Source: Paragordius varius (Eukaryota > Nematomorpha). From it: a stretch of 64,000 nucleotides of DNA. The notes beneath the pieces were generated by a model. The model saw only the letters and a program-made list of their open reading frames with translations. It did no database searches and was not told the DNA's origin. The position numbers and the translations under genes were made by a program. Each line of letters starts with the position of its first letter. Position 1 is the first letter of the stretch. The stretch covers positions 3,534,001-3,598,000 of the forward strand of contig OZ176053.1 of the NCBI GenBank assembly GCA_964247055.1, read 5' to 3'. Below, one piece after another: positions 52,501-63,712 of the stretch.

Positions 52501-54748
52501 TGGTGAATTAAATGTTGATTCTAGGAGTCTAAATTTCATATTTTCTGTAAGATTGAGTATTTGTGCATGTGTAGGGATAGGGAGGGATAAATCTTGAAAC
52601 ACTTCCACAGTTTTTGATACCTATCATAAAATATGTCAAAAAATTATATGACTTTTTGTAATCTATTTTCATGATTAGTTTAACTAAATAGTAATTATTA
52701 GCAATATTTTTAGTAAAGAAAACTCCCATTTAAAATTTAAGGAAACGGTATTAAAAGTTTCTTTGAAATGTTTTAGAAAAAACTAAAAAATTACTGTATG
52801 GCACGTCAAACATTCTACGGTACTGATAATTTTGCCATCAAATATTTCGGAAACAATGCTCGTATAAGCTGTTTTCATGCAATTTTTTGGAGTCAAATGT
52901 ATATCTAACCAATTAAAATAAATATAATCATCATTCAAACTAATAAATTCTAGTTTTTTAGATCCAAATTTTGTCGTTACCATTTACAATTCATATTCAC
53001 CCTTAAACAATTCAAATTGACCCTAAAAATAAATGATGTGTTTTTGGGCTAATATAACTCAGTATTAATATGAAATATATTTTAACGACGTAGTTTATTA
53101 TTTTTTAGCATTATATTAATTTTAAACAAAATTTCATATTTTGAAAATAAATTAATTTTTATTGGAGAAAAACACATAATTTATTTTAGGGTGAATTTGA
53201 ATAGTTCGAGGGTGAATTTAAATTGTTCAAGAGTGAATTGAAATTGTTCAAGGGTAAATTTGAACTGTAAATGTTATATTATCTTGCGACTTTCAACAAC
53301 TTGTTTAAAACTTATTTGACCTAAAAAATGTAATTGATATTATAATCTGCATATAAGCCTGATTTAACTGATAATTATGTAACATTTATGTATTATTAAA
53401 AAATAAAAAAAAAGGCCGTTATATCACATATATAAATTTCCGTAAAGAGCAATTTGTAAAAATAGCTTCTCGTACATCGTTTGCCAAAAAAACTCATAAA
53501 TTATCATAAAACAAATATACCTTTTAACAATAATATTTAGATTAAGATAAAGTATGTTGGACATTTGAAAAAAATGTCACACATTAGACTGTGTAAGAAT
53601 GTACATAAAAAATACTACATGCAAACTCTATTTTTAGTCTATTATTAACATTAATCATTTATAAACAATGTAATATTGTTGCGTTATAATAAATCTAAAA
53701 AAATGACATAAGATAAAATATGTTTAGTATTAAATAAAAACATGAATCTCCAAAAAATGGTATTTATCACCCTTAGGTCACACAATACTCCAAAAAAATT
53801 AATGGATATATAATAATAATGTGAAAAAAACAAGATTTATTTTAACCATTGCATTATGCACATTAAATATGCACATTAATTAACAATGCACTTAAAATGA
53901 ATTAGTAATATATGTAATTAGTAATTCAAAAATAAAGCCTTAAGCCAAATTAATTTAAACAACTAATTGTATCCCGATAATAAATTAATTAATTTTATCT
54001 TGCACAACAACAAATATAATGATTCTTAAAATATTCATCAACAATTATAACATTTTCTAAATTTACATATTTTGATATTTTAATTCAAAATTAATGGACA
54101 TTTAATACAGAAGGACTTAAGCCTAGATCACCTTAAAAAAAGTAGGGAATCCTCTTTTATTTGATTAAATTTTGGGGTCAATTGGATTTTACCCTAAGAA
54201 ATCTTAATTTATATAGATTCGTTATTATCTAAAAATAAAATTTAATTATCATTATAAAATAAATAGTTGTATAAATTACTTGAAAATGGTGCAAGTGACG
54301 TGCGAGTCGGTGGAACCATCAAAGGAGATTTGATATGTTTGTAATATGTGTTGTATGTCACTAATGGTGTAGGATACATGGTACTTATACTATTTTTTCT
54401 GGGTAAAAAGGTAAAAATATTGGTTAAAAGCATGATAACGATGAATGCCAAGATAAACTATTGCATTGTTTGTGAAATTTAAAATTTTTTAAGTTGATAA
54501 TTTCACAAACACGTATCTTTCTTAAATTATTAAAGCTAAAATATATAAATTAGTATTGAAACAAAAGGTCTTTGTGAAAAACTCCCTAATATTCATCTTC
54601 CATCTAATGGCAAAACACCGCAATGTTGACTGCCTAATTATATTTTTGATATCTTTATACCAAAATAAGTTCTCAAGAATGGTGATAATTTAACTATTTT
54701 ATATGTGACATCAATTTTTCATAATGTTATAATTAATTAAATTAATAA

Positions 54749-54798
<50 letters not shown>

Positions 54799-56219
54799 CC
54801 CGCAATATTACGAAATACGTCTTAAATTACTAAATGTTTCGTTTCCACAAAAATGGAACAATAAAAAAACATTATACTTGTTTTTAGTGCGTCCTCGTCT
54901 CCTAATTAATGTAGGATTGTTGGATTGAATTTTTATGTGCTTTTGTGAAGGATTACTAACTAAATTCGTTGCAAGGTGAGTTGTCGTGTTGGTTTCAGAA
55001 AATTCCGTCGAATTTATACTATTTTCCATGCTATTCCCAATCATGTTTTTGTACGAAGAATTAATTATATTGGCCGCTGTGATTGTATTATTACTGCTAC
55101 TTTGTGAATCAGAAATAACGGACTGACCATTTATCATGGATGAATCTTCGGTAAAAAGTGTATTGTGATCATCACTAATGTGGAATGATAAAATAATTTG
55201 AATGGATTTTAGGCGTAAATATATGTGGATGTTATAGCTTTTCACATATTAATGGACAAATTACTCCTAATTTAATTAAAAACTTGAATTCATTCGGTTG
55301 AAAAACGAAATAGAAGACGACAGTATTCTATACCCAATAAAACAATTTTTTATATAGTATACCTCCTAATTTTTTGTGCAATATACTTAATAAAAAAATA
55401 AGACATTAAAGCATAAGTTTTTGAACATATCCAATTATCTATGCCACCTTTTTATAGAAGATGATGGATTATTTAGCGTGTCAAGTGGGTTAAAGGAAAA
55501 TGATTTCAGTGTATTTTCCGTGGTGGTAGAATCGCTGACATGACCGGAATCACAAGTCTCATAATCTATGGATGAGGTTGAGGAATGTGTACTACCATTA
55601 CTTATGGTTTCATCAATCATTAATTTGTAAAATAAGGGGTGCAAATTTTCTAGATTATTGTTGTGGGTGGTTGTATTTATGACTGTTATTTGAAATTATA
55701 AAATATAAATTGCGGATCTTGATCATATAGATATGATAAAAAAAATATGATATAATAAAGTTACATATTTTTCGTTTAATTTCATTGTGTAATAAATCCA
55801 TAAAGCAGCGTAAAAATTCTTGGGCATCGCATTGATTGTAACCACGGAATTGTGGATAATAGTATCGCATAACTTTCAATATGCTTTGGGGTGTAAGATA
55901 TGTAGGCATCCTATACTTATATAAATGTATATACTTATTGTCCCAACTTTCTAAGGCTAGATTTCGAAAACTAAGTGATAAATCATTCTTATTGCTTCGC
56001 TTTAGCACGGTCAAAGCATTTAGAAAATAATTTGCTAGCGGAGGACAATTAAGCAATGCTTGTAATGCTGCATTCATATAGCAAGTATTTCCTAGGTTGG
56101 GAAGCCCTGACATACCTTAAATTATAAAAATGAATACCTTGGCCGTTTTCTCGCTTATCTACGTACCACATACTTTTATCATGTGTGATTGTGTATGCAT
56201 CAAATGGTAATGTTTGTGA
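46535..56219 (-). CDS. USP20/USP33-type ubiquitin-specific protease (20 exons seen, N-terminus missing)
   Basis: It removes ubiquitin from substrates. Exons, 5' to 3': 56174-56219 (or 56138-56219), 55765-56115, 55448-55682, 54878-55174, 54280-54398, 52795-52904, 52458-52620, 51675-51875, 50876-51055, 49896-50112, 49508-49615, 49271-49431, 48614-48809, 48198-48267, 47948-48056, 47788-47869, 47364-47472, 47164-47281, 46900-46986, 46535-46623. All phases from exon 2 on agree over about 1000 residues. Catalytic Cys: [17 protein letters not shown]-type box: [13 protein letters not shown]. Zinc CxxC pairs: ECLTCH and YSCETCKK. His box: SGHYTTFAL, then WYEYDDD. Two DUSP domains follow ([34 protein letters not shown]), the USP20/33 signature. 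Ser/Asn-rich inserts lie between the boxes. The N-terminal ZnF-UBP is not found; it may lie past the retroelement at 57-61 kb. Confidence 0.9.
46696..46870. mobile_element. Inverted-repeat MITE in last USP intron
   Basis: A 175-bp element whose ends are GTCAAAAGCAACA and TGTTGCTTTTGAC, with further inner complementarity (CGCAACATTTTTTCAAGCAC against GTGCTTGAAAAAGTGTTGCG). It has no ORF and no second copy was noticed. Confidence 0.7.
50169..50640 (+). mobile_element. hAT-like element remnant
   Basis: It begins CAGGGGTGTCCAACACAAAT with CGGCGGGCCGCATTCG, the typical end of hAT non-autonomous elements. It lies in USP intron 9 (50113-50875). GC-richer sequence continues to about 50630. A matching opposite end is not seen, so the right boundary is a guess. 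Confidence 0.5.
52225..52285 (-). repeat. Partial duplicate of a USP exon/intron junction
   Basis: AGAAGCAGTTCTTTATTAG followed by GTAATTACTTTCTTAAATAT repeats the end of the exon at 52458-52620 and its donor (AGAAGCAGTTTTTCTTTAG, GTAATAAACTTTCTTAAATA). The copy sits about 200 bp downstream in the intron and lacks the rest of the exon. Confidence 0.6.
52978..53276. mobile_element. MITE with internal GTGAATTT..GTTCAA repeats, copy C
   Basis: The best preserved member, about 300 bp, inside a USP intron. The left arm starts TACCATTTACAATTCATATT and the right arm ends TTTGAACTGTAAATGTTA. The right arm holds about four tandem copies of a roughly 20-bp unit (GAATTTGAATTGTTCAAGGG type), the left arm two in reverse. 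AAACACATAATTTATTTTAG lies at the inner edge of the right arm. Confidence 0.8.
54754..54796. repeat. (AT)n microsatellite, about 43 bp
   Basis: Uninterrupted AT dinucleotide run in the USP intron between exons at 54878 and 54398. Confidence 0.95.
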
Positions 56220-56530
56220 CTAAATATTTAAAAATATAAAACCGAAAATTTAATCCAAAAAACACTGGTATTAATAATTTTTCAAAATTTATAGCCTTTT
56301 CGGCGTAATATAGTTTATAACCTTGGTGTTAAAAACAATTCCTTTTTTGTATTTTAAAATCTAATGAATTTTAGTTTTCTTTTGATATGCCTAAGGTTGA
56401 AATGGAATACGGGGTTGATTTAGGTCGTAGTTAAAAAAGATTTTAATCATTAACAACTCCTTAGCTTTTTATTTAGTAAAATTTGTGTTAACCAATAATT
56501 TGGCAGAAAATTTATTAAGAGATTTTTTTA

Positions 56531-56565
56531 ATGCTTCGATTCGAATTGGGGTATCTAAATACCTG
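56531..56565. repeat. Isolated hairpin-TIR end
   Basis: TGCTTCGATTCGAATTGGGG followed by TATCTAAATACC matches the end of the 35.7-38.5 kb transposon family. Only the end is present. Confidence 0.6.
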
Positions 56566-56822
56566 TTAAAAGGTAGCAAAAGTATGTCGTAAATCTTGAA
56601 AGATATTTATTCGGTTTTTTTGTGCTTTTATACTATTGAACATAATTTGCTTGATAACAATAAAATTTTAAGTAACAAAGGATATGGTATTTATATAGTA
56701 TAAAAAAATAAAAATAAGACAATACAAATCTTACAAAAAACTTTAGCATACAAACAAAATATATATTTAAAATTTGCATATGTAGCATCACTTCCCCCTT
56801 AGAAAGAAATAATACTAGTTTA

Positions 56823-56905
56823 AAAGATAACATCATGTGTTGGGTGTGTCGACGAATCATAGTACGAAAGATAACACCCTGTGTTGTGTGTGTCGACGCG
56901 TTTCA
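56823..56905. repeat. Two tandem units of 44 bp
   Basis: AAAGATAACATCATGTGTTG..GTGTGTCGACG recurs 44 bp later as AAAGATAACACCCTGTGTTG..GTGTGTCGACG. It borders the fossil retroelement on its left and might be a remnant of a terminal region. Confidence 0.65.
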
Positions 56906-56929
56906 TTTGATCTCTCACGCCATCCTAAA

Positions 56930-57640
56930 CCATTTCTTGTTAAACTAGTACAGCACCGAAATGTTATCGGCGCTGTGGGGAATCTGAACGGTATCCTTTT
57001 TTAACGGAAACTACTTCTTTGCGTTTAAATTGTAGAGGGTGTTGCGACTCTTTAGCCATCGACCTGGGGAGGTAGGCGTCTTACAGATCAATCTTATTGA
57101 AAGCTTGTCCGCGCCAATCTTACCTACCCAACCATCAAATGTTAAATGATTTGGAAGTCCTCCGCAGCCATTTGTTGATCGTGATTCTAGAGTCGCTACA
57201 GATTCTTAGCCCGTTCGCTTTCAGTGCGCTGGCGGTTGGCATTGCTTTCCTATTGATCTGGCGGTTGAACATACTCTTGGAAGCGTTTTTTGATCTACAC
57301 ATTTTAGCGAAGTGGTTAGGTTTTCCGCATTTGCAATTGCGGTTCCAAGCGGGACATTTGCTTGGCCCATGAATACTCCCATAACCCTTGCGTGAATGTG
57401 TCCGAGGTTTTGATGGTTGTAATCGATTAAAATTATTACCATTGTTATAATTGGTATTGTCATTACATTTTTTTTTGATGGACATGTTGGTGATACCTAA
57501 CGAAAGCGGGCGGGTTTCTGACGACTTATTGTCGGGGACCATCGTTCCTATATTGCAGAGGAGCTGGTTGTCGCAGATTCCTGGGTATTATCATTATTTG
57601 GTTTTTCTGCTGTCGGAGTAATTGGTTCGATTTCGTCCCT
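56930..57640 (-). mobile_element. Fossil Ty3/gypsy fragment (second copy)
   Basis: A broken remnant, related to the neighbour at 57780-61361 but separate from it. The reverse strand shows a gag-type zinc-knuckle region (about 57260-57400) next to a piece of reverse transcriptase (57000-57200). The parts that normally lie between them are absent, so it is internally shortened. No terminal repeat was identified. It looks old. Confidence 0.65.
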
Positions 57641-57779
57641 TGAATTGATTGTGTTTGGTTTCGGCGATTGTTCCATCATCCATGCAGTGGTTACATCCTA
57701 CTCACTTGTGTTGCTGGCAGGGGTGAGTTGTGGTTGTTGCTGTTGTACTATTTGGTCAGCGTGTTTCCTCACAACTATG

Positions 57780-60700
57780 TCTCGGTCCTTGTTTTATGAA
57801 AATAACCCTGTACGGTCTGTAATCTATCCGGCGCGCCACCCTGGACTTAATTCATTTTTAATCATTACCTGGTCATTAATGGCAAACTGCCGTCGGGGGG
57901 CCGGTGCATCTATCAATCTGGCCCTACTATTTAACCAGGTTAAGGGGGTATGGGGAGTACGCTTGAACATTAACTGGGCCAGGATTTCTTTCGTTGTTGT
58001 GTATAGAATTTCTATACGCCCATAGGCTAGTGTTAAACGTTTCGTGGGTTGATATCGCATTATTTTTTATTCTTTTGTATTTATTTTTTATTGTACCTAC
58101 TAACCTTTCTACCATCCCATTACTTTTAGGATGGTAGGGGGTAACCTTAATATGCTTCACCCCTAACGTACTTAAGGTTGACATGAAATACTCATTACTG
58201 AAATACGAAGCGTTATTGCTAACGATCTCTTGCAAAGCCAAACTTTGCAAACGTTTCTTCTACTTTGTGGATTATATTCGCTGCGGTTACCTTTTTCAAC
58301 ATAAATCCTTCCGCCCATTTCCAGGCACTATCAATTATCAACAACCAATAATAACCGTCTACCGGTCCGGCTATATCAATATGCAAACGCACCCACACAG
58401 CAACATTATGATCCCACTGATACGTGGAATTCTGATTAACATTCGGCCTACTACGTTGGCACGATTCGCACTGACTACTGGCTTTTACCAGGTCATTTTC
58501 TAATTCTGGCCAATAACACATAAATCTGGCCATCGCTTTCAAGGTCTCTACGTTGTTAGGACCGCTGTGTAGGTATCTCACCACCTCTTTTTGGAGGGGC
58601 TTCGGAATTATAATCCGATCATTTAAACTTAATGCCATATTGATATGCCAACTCGTCTTTACGGTTTACAATTTCTAATTCTGGAAAACTCCAGTCATGG
58701 TTGTTTAACGCTATAATTACTTTTTGTAATACTGGATCTAATGCGGTTTCTTTTCGAATTTCATCTCTGCTTAACCGCACGTTATGACAATTTAAAAATC
58801 TCAGATATCTGGTAACCACATAATCTTCATCATAGGCAACGATCTCGTCAATCGGCCATCTCGATAAAAAATCAGCTCTATTTTGAGCCCCTTTTTGATG
58901 ACTTATTTCAAAGTCGTATTCATTTATCATATTAATCCACCTTAGTATTTTAGCATTATTATGTATCTCTTTTAAATTCCGATATCTATTTATCAACTTT
59001 ACTAAAGGTAAATGGTCAGTTAATATTATAAATTTTCTACCATATGCGAAACTATGAAACCTTCTTAACGCAAACAATATTGCTTTTAATTCCTTCTCAA
59101 TAGTGGAATAATTCCTTTCAGCATTGCTACACTTTGGTGAGGCATATATCGGTATCCTTTCACTATTAACTTCATGACTTAAAATACACCCGAATCCTAA
59201 ATCTGACGCACCAGTTTCTATTATCAATTTCCTATTCGGATTATATGGTGTTAAAAACACTTTTTCGCTTAACAAATTCCTAGCTGCTAACCAGCTTTTC
59301 TCATGTTTCTCGGTTCAAAACCATCTCGTATTTTTACTAGTTAATTCATGTAAGGGACCGACTATCATTTGTTATTTTGGTATCAAGCGTTCATGAAACG
59401 TCAAAAAACCTGTCCAAACGGCATGCGTTTGTATATAAAAAACCTTTATGTGTTGATATTGTTAACAATTCTTGACACTCCTCTGCCACTGGCATTTGGA
59501 GGTAAGCATCTTTCAAATCAATTTTCGTGAATGTAATACCTTCGCCTATTTTCGACACCAACTCATCAAACGTGAGGATTATATGCGAGACTTCTTGCAA
59601 CCACTTATTAATCGTTACTCGAAAATCACTACATATTCTTAAATCACCATTCGGTTTAAGTATATTAACCGTAGGCGTGGCCCATGTCATAGGTATAATG
59701 TTAGGATCCACCGGTTCTAAAGATGCCTAACTTTTCTAGCCTCATCAGCTCTTTCTCCACCTTTTCTCTTAATGGAAAAGGCACCCTGCGACATGGCCAT
59801 ATTTTCGGGATCGCATTCGCTGCAATGCGAACTTTTACAGGGTCTTTATAACACCCTAACTTATTTTCGAATAAGTTTTTAAAATTTTAACAAATTTATT
59901 TTAATTTTAGATAATTTTAACCTGTGGCATCTCAATCTGGAATTTTGCCATCCAGTCCAGTACAGATCAGCAGTGCCATCCCCATCGTTTTGCTTAGGAC
60001 ACATATGTCCCCGACCATTTGTTTGCCATTTAGCTGGACCTTGACGCTTGCTGTCCCCATCATTGGCACTGTCGGGTTATTGTACGATTTCAATGGTGGT
60101 GTCGATCTCAGCTTGCGTTTACCAATTTGCTCGCACGTTGCAAAGTTTATTACACTAATATCCGAACCGGTATCGTAGATAAAGTATTTTTTTAAACCGT
60201 GTATCACTAATGTTATCAGTAAGGGTGTTTGCTACGACCTACCTTGACTTCCTTCAATAATTGCCCATTGAAGTTGGGTCTTTGTCTCTTGGCCACACAC
60301 AGCTTAATGGTTCAGCTTTCCGCATTTGTTGCAGGATTGTCTCCAGGCTGGACACTTGTTGGGTGGGTGTGTGGTGCCGCAATATTTACATGTAGTAGAA
60401 GATTTTATTATTGTTTATAGATTGGATTTATTATGTTGTAACCGATTGATATTATTATTGCTGTTACTATATCGATTGCTATTGTTATTCTGTAATCCAG
60501 CCCTAGCAGCCTCATGTGCTAGTGCGAGATCTACGATTGTTTCTAATAGGACAGGAATACCGTTTATTAAAGCATCTGGATACCTGGAATGGATCTCCAT
60601 CTCTAGTTGAGGTTGTCGCAGTCCTATTACGAATGCATCACGTATACGCTTTTCTATGGCTTCAGTGAATTGAGCTTCTTCTGCTCCTATCTTGACATGT

Positions 60701-61361
60701 TCAAGGTGCGAGAAACTTTCACGATCGTTGCGTACCAGCCTATAAAATTTAAACCAGCTTTGGAATTTCGATTTTGTCTGATTGAATATTTTTTTCCCGT
60801 TTCCGTAATTTCCGCCCATGTGGCGTCTATTATTTTCTTGGGGTATAGGCGTTGGTTAATCTTTTTTATGATTCAAGCGTTTTTTCGGTTACCGGAATAT
60901 CCTTTGCCTCAAGTACGTTGCTAATATACTCGAGGTAATCCTCGAATTTATTATTATCATTGTATTTTTCTATGGATAAATTAGAATGCTAGCGTGAGGG
61001 GCTGTGATATCCATTGGTTCGTTTGCCATACTCGTCTTGGCCACCAATAATAACTGGGGACTACAAGTAATGTCAACGGTAAATTTATTGTATATTGGTG
61101 TATATAATGATCTAACTATATATATATATACATATATATATCTAAAATAATTAGGTCTAATGTATTTACATATATCAAGGTGAGTTTGCTTTTATACAAT
61201 TAACTCAAGGTATAATAATAATAGTCACACGTGGTGATGAGATTATAATATAATAATACTACACACATAAGTTAAGAGGTTAATATAATAATATATAACG
61301 AATGTTGTTTGTACGGTTAATCTAATAGTGTAATATAAGGTTCATTCAAATTAGCCTGTCA
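57780..61361 (-). mobile_element. Fossil Ty3/gypsy LTR retrotransposon
   Basis: Parts in order on the reverse strand: 5' LTR (about 61071-61361), gag (60415-60819), zinc knuckle (about 60300-60400), aspartic protease with a DTGSD motif (59932-60207), reverse transcriptase (59391-59711), RNase H (58619-59275), and integrase with zinc-binding N-terminus, core and a C-terminal part (about 57800-58638). This order, with integrase after RNase H, is that of Ty3/gypsy (Metaviridae). The reading frames are interrupted several times and no 3' LTR is seen, so it is a fossil of moderate age. It is clearly less AT-rich than its surroundings. A solo LTR of the same family is at 13571-13946. Confidence 0.85.
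61071..61361 (-). repeat. 5' LTR of the Ty3/gypsy fossil
   Basis: It begins TGACAGGCTAATTTGAATG on the reverse strand and ends near TTGACA. It shares ordered blocks with the solo LTR at 13571-13946. Boundaries are approximate and no target-site duplication was established. Confidence 0.65.
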
Positions 61362-61925
61362 GTTACCACTTTAACATTTGTTTTCTCTATAAATTTCTAT
61401 TGAGCCAAGTTCACTAATTTGTGTTGAGCTAGATCCTCTTGAATTGTTTGCATAAACGATAAAAATAATCTAGATAAATTATTTGGTTAAATTTCCTTAT
61501 ACATATATTTACCGATCCATGTAAATCTGAATCCGTCGTGAGTCTCCATCGTACAATCCTGTTACACACCAAAATTAACGGGCCGAAAATATATTTTACC
61601 ATGGCCACAATAAAATGCCGATAAATATTACATATTTTAGATAACGTATAACAATTAATATTATCCAATTTTGACAAATCTGATTATCATAACAGGCCAA
61701 TCTAACGTCCTACCTCTATATTATTAAAAGTAATTTTTATTTTAATATGACTTGATGCAAGTTGAGAGAAAACAACAAGGTAACTTCAGCACTTGGATCG
61801 AATTTCAACGAGATGTGTATGTTTAAACCCACTTAAATTTCGAGAAAAGGTTTAAAATTGAAAATCCATTATTTTTTAAACAATCATAAAAAAATAGTTT
61901 GATAATTCATGGCATTAAAATAGAG

Positions 61926-61964
61926 ATGCCCGGGCCACGGTTTGAGTGTCACTGATCTAAATAA
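61926..61964 (-). repeat. hAT-like element end
   Basis: The reverse strand reads CAGTGACACTCAAACCGTGG then CCCGGGCATC, like the CAGTGGCACTCAAAC..GGCCCGCGGG ends of hAT elements. Only the end is recognisable. Confidence 0.35.
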
Positions 61965-62506
61965 TAAACGATTTTTTATAGAAAGCAAAAAGCAGGAATA
62001 AATAAAGATACATAATTAGATATAAAGCATCAAATGTTAAAACGATGTTATTCGGCAGAATTATTCTGGGTGATCATTTTATAAATTTTGTTGACCTGGT
62101 GATAAAACCATCTTGTTATATATGATTCTGTTTCTTTCATGATAATAATAATATTCTATAGTTAATTTAAATATAAAATTTACTTCGGGAGTTACGTGGA
62201 ATATTTTCAATTTGAGCAAAATTTATAAGACTAATTATATTGTTGTTTCTCAATATAAAATAACTGTCAAATATCTGATATAAGGATATTTAAAAAATTA
62301 AAAAAAAATTACTTGTAAAGGTTTTCCTTCTGTTATGGCAATGCTTAACATAAATAATAGATATTTGTGATTCGATTGTCTGAAGTTATAGACTTGATTT
62401 AAAATGTAAATTTCCTGTTATATTTAGTTAATTATGGATTAATAAATATAAAATAAGCGATAAAACTTGGATACAATAGGTGTTTAGTAAATTATTTGCT
62501 TTTCAA

Positions 62507-62570
62507 AGGCCTGGGGTATCCAACTACCCCAATTTGAATCGAAGGACTTAAATGAATGTGTTGTATCCAA
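62507..62570 (-). repeat. Isolated hairpin-TIR end (well preserved)
   Basis: GGCCTGGGGTATCCAACTAC then CCCAATTTGAATCGAAGGAC and AATGAATGTGTTGTAT. This is nearly identical to the right end of the element at 36785-37360. The rest of the element is absent. Confidence 0.7.
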
Positions 62571-63712
62571 GTGTTAAGGGTGATAAAACCACCTTTAGAT
62601 AATCTGATTAGTGATAAGCGTGCGGCTCAGATTTTACTACAGAAACTTCAGCCACGTTTCCATTTTATATTATGTTACGGATAATTGCTTGGCATGCCTT
62701 TTTAATAGATACTGTTTATCTCATTGTTAAAACTATTGCCTTTTTGTGTAGTTTTGCATCCTAAAGAATTTAAACGAGCCTAATTCAAAATATAGCATTC
62801 TTTAGCCTTTTAGTGCGTATAAAACAATATAATTTTAAATTGTAAAAATTCTCTCACCTCAAACTTTCAATGCCAAATGTATATTATGGTTAGAAAGTGT
62901 AAATAATTTATGTAAAAAAATATTTCCAAATAAACTTTAACAACAAATTTTTTGCATTTTATTTTAAAATCAGCTGTTTGCTTTAATTAGATTTTGAAGC
63001 TTGTTCATTTATGGACTAGATAAGTTAAAAAGATATTATGTTAACTAATAAAAGAAAAAAGATTTTTAAATCTTTAGGTAAACAATATAATCCGCTCAAA
63101 ACTATGCCAGAATGTATCGTCCCTTAAAAATATTAAAAAAATGCGATGATTAATTTGATCAAAATTTTTTATTTTTTATGTAATATTGGGATTTTTTGCC
63201 ATCCCAAAGTTAATCGAAGGTAATAAATTTGAATGTTTTTTAAAATTTTGTTATTAAACACTGTGCATGATTTAATAAAGAAATCCCTCTTCAGACAATT
63301 AATATATATTTAAATTAAAACCTTAAAAAACTAGGCTGAGCTTATTGAAATAGTTCACTATTTAATTTCAAATAATTATGGTTGAAAATTCGATTTAAAA
63401 TTGATTACAATCAGTATGGATAGGGTAAAATAGTATTCTATAAAAGGGTAAATATCAATAAAATTTAATGTTAAAAATAATTTTATTAGTATTTTAAAAA
63501 TATTTATAAGACACAAAAATGAATATATTTTTAAAACAGTTTTTTCGCTCATGGTAACGGATGTATTAGCTTTAGAGACAATTTGCACTTAAGAGTGTCT
63601 TTGAAAATTATAAGTTAGTTCTTGAACATTTCAAGTTGGTCGTTCAAGATTTCGAATTGCTCCTTTTTTTAATTTAAGTTTTATCGTCCAACCGTGTATC
63701 ATTCATCTAACC
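62571..63712. other. AT-rich stretch without recognised genes
   Basis: No supported exon. A short run of GTTCTTGAACATTTCAAGTT near 63615 recalls the MITE arm at 52978 but is too short to call. Upstream USP exons could lie beyond the right edge. Confidence 0.4.

Noticed and set aside
57097-58503. Several plus-strand open frames across the 57-58.5 kb region
   Set aside because: They are antisense to recognisable retroelement domains and match nothing themselves.
61500-61560. Reverse-strand exon-like piece with AG and GT borders (METHDGFRFTWI)
   Set aside because: Considered as an upstream USP exon, but it shows no zinc-finger residues and no phase link to the exon at 56219.
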